From Lycorma delicatula (taxonomy: Eukaryota; Arthropoda; Insecta; Hemiptera; Fulgoridae): 64,000 bases of DNA. The position numbers and the translations under genes were made by a program. Of this stretch, positions 59,001 through 64,000 are shown piece by piece. Position 1 is the stretch's first letter. Each line of letters begins with the position of its first letter. Under the pieces are notes generated by a model. The model searched no databases, had not been told where the DNA came from, and was given only the letters and a program-made list of their open reading frames with translations. Location of the stretch: assembly GCF_047948215.1 (NCBI RefSeq), contig NC_134458.1, positions 138,988,536-139,052,535 on the forward strand, given 5' to 3'.

Positions 59001-61395
59001 ACAGTTGAATTATAGTGGTGATAACCCCATCACCTTGGTGCAGTCCTGTTTTGACTTCAAATGGTTCCTGAGAGCTTGCCTCTGAATTTTATCTTTGACT
59101 TAGCGCAGGGATTTTCTGTGGATGCAGGCTAATTTAATATATATATATATCTTCTATATATATGTATATATATATATATATATTTTCTGTATCCATAAAG
59201 CAACTTGTACAGCCAGACTGATTGATAATTAATCAACGCCCAGCAATGCAAAAACTACTGAAGATAAATTTATGAAAATTTGTACGCACATTCTTCTTAT
59301 GAAGTGCACACTAAGAAATGATTTTTTGAAACTCAAAATTTAAAGGATTAAAATGGAAATAAAATTTACTATTTTTTTAATTTTTCTTAACAAATGAAGA
59401 TATAAAATTGTTGTATATAATTTTCATGTGAATATCTAAAAACCAATTTCTAGATTTTTTGAAAGTCCGAGTTTTAAGATTGAGCTTAAATTCAAAAACT
59501 GATTTTAAATTTTTTTTTGAACTTTGCTATTTTTTTTTTTTTTTTAGTAACAAATGGATTTTTAGTAACTTGATTTTTCATTTGGTAATCTTCATGTGAA
59601 TATCTAAAAACCTATTTCTAGAGATGTTTTAAAATTTGACCTTGAAAGGGGTCAAGAACGGTAAAAAAATTTAGAACAATTATGGCAAATTTTCCTCATT
59701 TCCTACTATACTAAAAATATATACACTATATTTGGGTTTGCAAATACTCTTCAGATAAATATCTAAAAACCATTTTCGGGTGTTTTTGGATTTCAATTTT
59801 TTAAGGGGTACAACTGTGTAAGGTGTGGCAGCTCAATCAACTCAGCCATTGCCATTGTTGCTGTTTGTGGGATGCTTGGCTGCATCTCCCTCTGGTTATA
59901 TGTTTAAATAATACAAAATAAAAAAAACTAATTGACTGTGACAGGAACTCAAGTAACCACATAGCGCTAGCAAAGCCGCAACATGGATGCTAGTAGCAAA
60001 ACAAAACAGAAAAAAGTTTCCTATATGCCATGAATCCACTGTTTAAATAATTTATTAAACTTGTTTTGAATGGTGATAAATCTAATTTACTGCAACACTG
60101 AAATTTATGTACTTCAAAGACCAAGTGTATAATTTATATCATGTATAATAAAATACAAAGTGTATAATAATTCAAATCATGTTTACATAAAATTAAAGAT
60201 AAGACACTACAACATAATTACCTAAATAATAATGAATAAAATTCCAATGATAATCATAAATGTAACTGAAAATAGGAGAGTAATGATAAATAAATTATAT
60301 GATATCACATATGCAATTATTAACTAACATATCCCACAATGGTGACTCTTTATAACACAATCATCTTGGCAGTAATGTGCATTACTGTATATACTGATTA
60401 AAACAAAAACTCATTAGAGCGGTCGGTTGTTTCAGGTGTCACAAGATAGCACACATATCAACCACTTTCTTTTTATTGTTTTCAACTATGTTGTCATTAA
60501 TGTTATTGTTGAGCAAAACTGAAAACATCATTTGTCTAAACTGCCAGAGGTTAATGTGGATGTTCAGGTGAGACTTCTCCAATCACGTGGTAAGTTATTA
60601 AACCGTCTATCTCAAGAGAGCATTCTCATACTTGATATATCAAAGAGCTGCAAAGAAAGCTAAGCAAAGGCAATATGGAAAATGGTTGTTCGTGAATTAC
60701 TGGAGCCCAGTAAGACTAAAAGGATACAGTACTGTTATTAGTTCTACTGTTGTTGCAAATCCTAGCATACCTGCTTCACAAATGAAGTTTCACTTGTGTG
60801 ACTATGTCAATTCGCAGAGAAAACGTATTTGGTCAGCACAACATCTGCATGCCATTCATGAAGAGCTTATGCACTCACTGAAAGTAGAAGTTTGAAGTGA
60901 ATATCACCAAATAAAATAATCGAATCTTTTTTAATGAACGCCGAGTACTGTTGCATTTTCATGGCATTTGTAGAACTGGATACAAACAGTTACCCTTAAT
61001 GTAATTCAATTTCATTGGATTAATTTCAAACAGAAAAAGACACATGCCAAATGTAATCCATGTCTTAGAAGAAATTGTATTTATAGAGTTAAAGGAAAAG
61101 CTGGAAGATAATAATAGCATAAAATGTTATGGTCAGGAAAAACTAATTACTTATGAAATTTAATTTAAATTTGATAACATTTACTAATATTAATTACTAG
61201 AAATTCATCACACTACTACAAAACACTTGCCATTTTTAAATTACATTATAAAACAGTACCCTTCAAGTGGCTAAAGAACTCAATATGTTTTGCCTGCTTT
61301 CCCCATGTCTTTTTAATAACAGGAATTCTATCCTTGTGAAATTTAAGACATGTCTTAACAGCAAAATAGATTTCTTCATTGGGAACTGGTTTACC
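46194..61395 (-). CDS. B3GLCT: B3GLCT, beta-1,3-glucosyltransferase of O-fucosylated thrombospondin repeats (3' four exons, partial)
   Basis: B3GLCT (CAZy GT31) adds glucose to O-linked fucose on thrombospondin type 1 repeats in the ER lumen. Exons 61260-61395, 54094-54247, 51724-51994 and 46194-46337 join in frame to 234 codons plus stop, covering the catalytic domain. Landmarks in order: FAVKTCLKFHKDRIPVIKKT, the TERGHCAKMFAI block, the metal-binding ADDDTLL, GYNYITGGGSIAIS, NDTPDDMYLGICL, and SFHKHW. The protein ends HTEL, a KDEL-type retention signal; human B3GLCT ends REEL. The N-terminal half is not visible in 61400-64000 and must lie to the right. It is convergent with LIN37. Confidence 0.95.
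46389..46603. mobile_element. MITE, about 215 bp, with 65-bp inverted repeats
   Basis: CTCCAAAATTTTCATATCAG with TACCAAATGAGAAATA at the left and the matching complement CTCATTTGGAACTGATAAGA...TTTTGGAG at the right; both arms end in AACAGGATAGT. It has no coding capacity. It begins 51 bp upstream of the terminal B3GLCT exon. Confidence 0.8.
46982..47055. repeat. (TG)n(TA)n microsatellite
   Basis: About 8 TG units followed by about 28 TA units. The long open minus frame across it is a by-product of the repeat. Confidence 0.97.
47203..48350 (-). mobile_element. DDE DNA transposon, 1.15 kb, inactive; likely parent type of the MITE at 62085
   Basis: Inverted repeats of about 50 bp: AGTACAG..CACTGAGATAAGAC with TTATCTTAATTTTTCCATGAAAGTAC at the left, and the complement of TAATACAGAATATTGATATAAGAC...TTTTTGCATGAAAGTAC at the right. 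The minus strand encodes GRPVVFYDESYIHSTHV near 47660-47715, the first-Asp block of a Tc1/mariner-like DDE transposase. Later catalytic blocks are absent, so it is internally deleted. In the last B3GLCT intron. Confidence 0.75.
48700..48872 (+). mobile_element. tRNA-derived SINE, copy 3 (5'-truncated)
   Basis: Begins inside the body (AGATTTGAATACTAGTTCAT, GGATACCAGTATTTGGTGGT) without the tRNA head and ends near the TTACGGAGGCAAAAC tail. An ATAATACACTGT repeat has expanded inside it around 48800-48845. Confidence 0.8.
48960..49900 (-). mobile_element. Tc1/mariner-type transposase remnant
   Basis: Minus-strand pieces: LEFLDNKFLTVLENFSLAKQ, IEIYCQIDGAPKHSQ (second-Asp block QQDGAPPHY), LDEKFTGKWIRCKGPVSWPP and GSPDLFPLG (third-Asp block) between about 49400 and 49180. 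The region up to about 49900 may hold its N-terminal part but is too decayed to read. Confidence 0.68.
49901..51100. other. B3GLCT intron, nothing recognised
   Basis: AT-rich. The short open frames at 49926 and 50132 show no homology I can name. Confidence 0.45.
51101..51540. repeat. Unclassified repeat-like segment
   Basis: Noticeably less AT-rich than its surroundings, with an internal inverted piece AACGACCCAAAATCTCGGTT / GAGTCGTT (51140-51170) and twice the phrase ATCGAATT.GTTTAAAG (51247 and 51391). No protein domain. Could be a piece of a large transposon. Confidence 0.35.
51724..51994 (-). CDS. B3GLCT: B3GLCT exon with TGGG and PDDMYLG blocks
   Basis: 90 codons after the split serine. 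RMQELLSCW, GEMYGYNVVG, YNYITGGGSIA and TPDDMYLGICL follow the family. The second acidic cluster (PDDM) and the glycine-rich loop belong to the active site in GT31 enzymes. Confidence 0.95.
52050..52130 (+). mobile_element. tRNA-like SINE head
   Basis: TAGCTCAGTGG at 52055-52065 is a perfect box A; GTCGATTCAAAACC about 40 bp on is a weak box B, followed by an AT-rich end. It does not fold as a full tRNA by eye, so a SINE or tRNA pseudogene fits better than a functional tRNA. Confidence 0.5.
52404..52559. repeat. 78-bp tandem duplication
   Basis: Two adjacent copies (52404-52481, 52482-52559), nearly identical; one visible difference is CCAATTTAAC versus CCAGTTTAAC. Confidence 0.93.
52744..52977. 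repeat. 117-bp perfect tandem duplication
   Basis: Copies 52744-52860 and 52861-52977 look identical base for base by eye, 185 bp from the 78-bp duplication. Confidence 0.95.
52978..54093. other. B3GLCT intron, nothing recognised
   Basis: 1.1 kb AT-rich. A stretch at 53480-53770 has TC-rich phrases suggestive of an antisense LINE, but nothing can be named. Confidence 0.35.
54094..54247 (-). CDS. B3GLCT: B3GLCT exon with the DDD catalytic motif
   Basis: Encodes IPTTDVGVENTERGHCAKMF and WLVLADDDTLL. The DDD is the GT31 metal/UDP-sugar motif. Split codons at both ends close correctly with the neighbouring exons; GTAAGT donor. Confidence 0.95.
54500..54883. mobile_element. Long palindrome 1 (hairpin MITE), arms about 180 bp
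   Basis: CCATGTAACCTGGCCAGCCA (54657) pairs with the region ending ACCAGGTTACATGG (about 54754). Pairing continues outward through AATAAAATAATTAGAAG, AATTAACTTTAAAAATAAAA and the ATATATAGAAAACAATGA blocks on each side. No coding capacity. Confidence 0.82.
54879..55146. mobile_element. Long palindrome 2 (hairpin MITE), arms about 125 bp
   Basis: CTTAAGCAAAGCAAAGT...AATCATG pairs with CATGATTTTGCTTTGCTTAAG across a short loop at about 54998-55014. It extends outward through GTCAAAATTAAAATGT and TGTTTAAAATTATAAAGATC. It begins where palindrome 1 ends. Confidence 0.85.
55160..56049. other. B3GLCT intron with AT microsatellites and a Penelope-like end
   Basis: AT-rich with TA/ATATATG runs. The stretch TTCAAGCGCTTTCAGAATAA with CCATCATCAGAACTT at 55618-55660 resembles, in reverse, termini of Penelope-like elements. 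The rest is unassigned. Confidence 0.35.
56050..56737 (-). mobile_element. LINE fragment, C-terminal reverse transcriptase region
   Basis: Minus-strand frame 56477-56214 encodes VNCFVYLESTIDKDGGLSAE and AKEALTKLSAIWKGREITKN with LRLLQVLVFPVV and WTIKVEDWRR. This is the YLGS.I..DG...EI and GCETW region after the RT active site of RTE/BovB-like LINEs. Other parts of the element are missing or unreadable. A different family from the LINE at 58000. Confidence 0.72.
56738..57640 (+). mobile_element. Penelope-like retroelement remnant with GIY-YIG endonuclease
   Basis: Plus-strand pieces: RMLNYLDVNS and the YREN.HLYNNS..NHPWSHKINT block of the Penelope RT (56840-56970), then LCGIYKIKCNDCYV at 57311-57352. 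That is the GIY half of a GIY-YIG domain with the CxxC pair typical of Penelope. IGKTNRSFKTRFLE follows, where the Y of YIG is now a stop, and then NVADHLINNKHSISDINTNLEILEI (57442-57510, written with breaks removed). Stops are frequent. Penelope RTs are a retroelement class distinct from LINEs. Confidence 0.78.
57641..57969. other. B3GLCT intron, nothing recognised
   Basis: Very AT-rich spacer between the Penelope remnant and the LINE tail. Confidence 0.4.
57970..57994. repeat. (TTA)n tract, LINE tail
   Basis: Eight TTA units at the 3' end of the antisense LINE. Confidence 0.9.
57970..59125 (-). mobile_element. 5'-truncated LINE of the same family as 32390-35470
   Basis: On the minus strand the sequence from about 59125 down to 58000 parallels 33430-32390 nearly line by line. 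It includes the 3' end and a frame at 58609-58250 with QWWIVPKKVVYKELETISDI and RRLEFFRCVMRMQDSRILKQ, the C-terminal domain after the RT. The RT catalytic motif region is degraded. The element ends against a (TAA)n tract at 57970-57994, the typical 3' tail of such a LINE. Confidence 0.82.
59136..59183. repeat. (TA)n-rich microsatellite
   Basis: Interrupted TA repeat between the truncated LINE and the following repeat array. Confidence 0.9.
59190..59830. repeat. Three diverged tandem units of about 165 bp
   Basis: The phrase AATATCTAAAAACC.ATTTC recurs at 59431, 59599 and 59759 (spacings 168 and 160) with similar flanks. The start AGACTGATTGATAATTAATC with CAGCAATGCAAAAACTACTG is also repeat-like. 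No coding frame. Confidence 0.6.
59831..60480. other. B3GLCT intron, nothing recognised
   Basis: AT-rich apart from a short GC-richer piece at 59815-60000. Confidence 0.4.
60480..61130 (+). mobile_element. Tc1/mariner-type transposase remnant
   Basis: Plus-strand frame at 60784-60895 reads MKFHLCDYVNSQRKRIWSAQ and HLHAIHEELMHSLKVEV, the block after the first catalytic Asp, closely similar to FHLDGYVNSQNGRIWSAENP in the 4146-5446 element. The following sequence to about 61100 keeps IGSIFFNE and weak C-terminal similarity with frameshifts. No ends found. It stops about 130 bp from the B3GLCT exon at 61260. Confidence 0.72.
61260..61395 (-). CDS. B3GLCT: B3GLCT exon with VKTCLKFH block
   Basis: 45 codons plus one base after a CAG acceptor. 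They include PNEEIYFAVKTCLKFHKDRI and IKKTWGKQA, the start of the conserved glycosyltransferase domain. Donor GTACTG. Confidence 0.94.
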
Positions 61396-61549
61396 CTGAG
61401 AAAAATTTAAAAAGAAATTATTAAAACAATGAAATAATAAAACAATAATACTTAAATATTTTTATTTTATTAAAGCTTAATTTTATCATCACTGACCACT
61501 TTTATTTTTATCTATGTTAGGTACTTTTACACAGACTTGTGCATGTGTG

Positions 61550-61553
<4 letters not shown>

Positions 61554-61582
<29 letters not shown>
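61554..61582. repeat. (TA)n microsatellite
   Basis: About 14 TA units. Confidence 0.95.
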
Positions 61583-61585
<3 letters not shown>

Positions 61586-61797
61586 ATTGAATAAGTTAAG
61601 CTTATCACATTAATTTCCAAGAATCGATTTTCACAGCCTACTGCATCTATCTTCAGTTGGTAATGAATTCTATAATTACAATATGTGTATATACTTCTTT
61701 TAAAAAATATTATTTTAAAAGATTCATATTATTCCTCTGTACTGTAAAATTATATTTAAGTTCTATTAATAAGCCACCTACTAAAGAATATTTCTTC

Positions 61798-62084
61798 TTT
61801 CTTTTTCCTGTTTAGCCTACGGTAACTACCGTTTAGATAATTCTTCAGAGGATGATATGTATGAGTGTAAATGAAGTGTTAGTCTTGTACATTCTCAGTT
61901 CGACCATTCCTGAGATGTGTGGTTAATTGAAACCCAACCATCAAAGAACACCGGTATCCACGATCTAGTATTCAAATCCGTGTAAAAATATCTGGCTTTA
62001 CTAGGACTTGAATGCTGTAACTCTCGACTTCCAAATCAGCTGATTTGGGAAGACGCGTTAACCAGTAGTCCAACCCGGTGGGTT
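61798..62084 (-). mobile_element. tRNA-derived SINE, copy 4 (full length, least diverged)
   Basis: Full-length match, in reverse, to the copy at 12199-12482. The head complement CCAACCCGGTGGGTT ends at 62084; box B complement GGACTTGAATGC is at about 62000; the body AAGAACACCGGTATCCACGA is at 61945; the tail TTTCTTTTTCCTG is at the left. It directly abuts a MITE at 62085. Confidence 0.92.
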
Positions 62085-62366
62085 ACTACAGAATATTGAG
62101 ATGACATATCTTACCTTAATTTTATCATTAAAGTACTTTTGCAAGATCCTGCAACCTCTGTCATGAATGAACTATTTAATTAAATTGCATATTAAAAATT
62201 AAAAGTAGTAGCATTCATATAAGAAGTTAATATGCAATTTTCATTATTTTAGCATTTTTAATATGTAAATGAAACATTTCAATCATGAAACAGGATGAGG
62301 GATCCCACAAAAGTAGTTTCATGGTAAAATTAAGGTAAGATATGTCTTATCTCAATATTCTGTACT
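62085..62366. mobile_element. MITE, about 280 bp, with about 100-bp inverted repeats
   Basis: TACAGAATATTGAGATGACA at the left and the complement ending TCTCAATATTCTGTA at the right, continuing inward through TATCTTACCTTAATTTTA and AAAGTAC/AAACTAC TTTTG. The arms match those of the 47203-48350 transposon, so it is probably a deleted, non-autonomous derivative of that family. Confidence 0.85.
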
Positions 62367-64000
62367 AGGTGGTTTATATCTAAAATAAAGAATTAATGAA
62401 AGAAAGAAGTAAAGAAGAATTAAAAGAATTGATTAAATAAAGAATTAAAAATATACGTAACTATCAGCACTAAAGAATGTACATGTTGAATAAAGAATAT
62501 AAATCACAGTATTCAATTAGAAAATGAAAAGATTTTTAAAAACTAAGTTTTCTTACAGAGCAGAAATTGAAAAAGTAATTCCCAAAGTACATTTTCTAAA
62601 ACATTACTTGTGGAGATGAAGTTAGCTGAATTTCACACATTTATCAAAAGACTGTTTACTGGAACAGAAATCCTTGGGAAATAATATATAGGAAATGGAT
62701 GTTTCTGGTTTAAATTATTGCCAAGTATTTGGAGTCATACATTTTCAATGTAATTATAACTGGAGAATCTCAAAATAATACAAGAGATAGTTTTACAAGA
62801 GAGTTCATTGTGTGAGGCGAAAACATAATTTGACAATTTGTTCAGTGGTCCAAGAATGTCTCAAAATTAATTTTTATGAATGAGTTGTAAGTCATTAATA
62901 GATTACAAGTTTGATGGACTTCTTCATTCCTTTTTATTCTGTACTAATCTTACACTCAAACTATTTTTTATATTCTTTATCCACGCTTGTACAATCTGTT
63001 CTAACCTTTATTAACCATCTACAGTTTTACCTTCTAAAATTTTTTTCTTTAGCAGATTAAAAAATGTTACTTTAGTTTATAACCGACCAACCTACTTTTT
63101 CTTCAATAGTATTTGCAAAAATAAGAAATATTACTGCAAAACAATACTGCTGGATATATTGTCATAATGTTCATTACGCTGTATGAAGATAGTGGAGGAA
63201 TCAATTTGTATATTTTAATACTGGATGCTCTTTGTGCTGGCATACATGCATGCACACAAGTATTTTTATTCCTAATGGTAACTGCAGACAAACTTCATAA
63301 ATACAGTATATCATTTCTGTAATTAAAGAAATTTAGTGGTTATTGAAAGTTATCTGGTTATGGTTAATTAAAGTTATTTTTTTACTTGTATTAAAATGGA
63401 TAGTGGAAATTAATTTTTTAGGTATGTTTTAACAGAAGGAAAAAAAATTATAAAATTAAGCTTTATTAATATATGAAGTTGTTTTTTTTTTTTTTAAGTA
63501 AGAACCATTTTGATATATGTCTACTACAGCATGTTTCACGCATGTGTACTGAGTAATTATGTTTATTGGATAGTTATGCCATTACTTAATTGTTAGTCTT
63601 TGTTTACACCCTGTGCATGTTTAAAATATCTATGACTATAGAGTGCCACCAATTGTGAAATACATGTTGTAAATTTATTTCATAAATGGAAGAGGTAAGA
63701 AATCAGACGAAATTCAATGACAGATAAGTGAAGTGTAGAGGGATAACATTATGTCTGATGGAATGGTGAAAAAAATGGATTAAGGCTTTTAAAAGGAGTT
63801 GAGATTTACAAATGTACACTATGTGGCACAGAGTGGGTAACTGTTTGTCATTACTGATGACCTGGTGAAGAGTTAATGAGAATAGATGGTTTTGATTTCA
63901 ATACTACATAATGAGTTTCCTTTAATTTCAAGGTTTTCTGTGAAACTGTGTTAGTACACTTATATTATTGGGAGTTGTGCTCATTCTGGGTACCAAAACT
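62367..64000. other. B3GLCT upstream intron, nothing recognised
   Basis: 1.6 kb searched on the minus strand for further B3GLCT exons without success. The open frame at 63291-63103 has no homology I can name. Confidence 0.5.

Noticed and set aside
63103..63291. 62-codon minus frame as an upstream B3GLCT exon
   Set aside because: No similarity to the B3GLCT N-terminal half.

Overview
This is an AT-rich piece of an animal nuclear genome, very probably an insect. The evidence is intron-split genes with GT-AG junctions, mariner-type transposons, and a tRNA-derived SINE present in several copies. A hemipteran is a reasonable guess from the look of the repeats, but that is inference.

Three host genes are recognisable. 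(1) On the minus strand, the N-terminal 413 codons of SPT16, the large subunit of the FACT histone chaperone, lie in nine exons from 28211 down to 3443; the rest of the gene lies beyond the left edge. (2) On the plus strand, a complete LIN37, a subunit of the MuvB core of the DREAM/dREAM cell-cycle repressor, lies in five exons from 29343 to 44460, with a possible short sixth exon. Its start faces that of SPT16 across a 1.13 kb divergent promoter region, which carries a GGCGGGAA (E2F-like) motif inside an ATGGCGG (YY1/Pho-like) context. (3) On the minus strand, the last four exons of B3GLCT, the GT31 beta-1,3-glucosyltransferase that glucosylates O-fucose on thrombospondin repeats in the ER, lie from 61395 to 46194. 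They contain the DDD metal-binding motif and end in HTEL, a KDEL-like retention tail. Its 5' exons lie beyond the right edge. LIN37 and B3GLCT are convergent.

Nearly everything else is transposon debris in the introns. SPT16 introns hold a Tc1/mariner-like element interrupted by a mariner (747-3331), a fairly young Tc1/mariner-type element (4146-5446), a second mariner (5999-7276), a decayed mariner (8448-9665), a hAT remnant invaded by a SINE (10200-13560), another transposase remnant (15400-16541), a LINE RNase H fragment (19850-20560), a GC-richer retroelement ORF1-like segment (21300-23160) and a LINE RT fragment (24240-25500). LIN37 introns hold a tRNA-head SINE, an antisense LINE (32390-35470), a pogo/Tigger element (38112-40325) and a fold-back transposon (41435-42240). 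B3GLCT introns hold a MITE, a DDE transposon with its likely MITE derivative (47203-48350 and 62085-62366), two back-to-back long palindromes, two tandem duplications, a Penelope-like element with a GIY-YIG domain, and LINE fragments.

I found no intact mobile-element gene, no intact tRNA or rRNA gene, no CRISPR array, and no evidence of a novel multi-gene system. The observations most worth following are the SPT16/LIN37 divergent promoter, the two alternative LIN37 C-termini, the nested elements that give relative insertion ages, the DDE element/MITE pair and the Penelope remnant.
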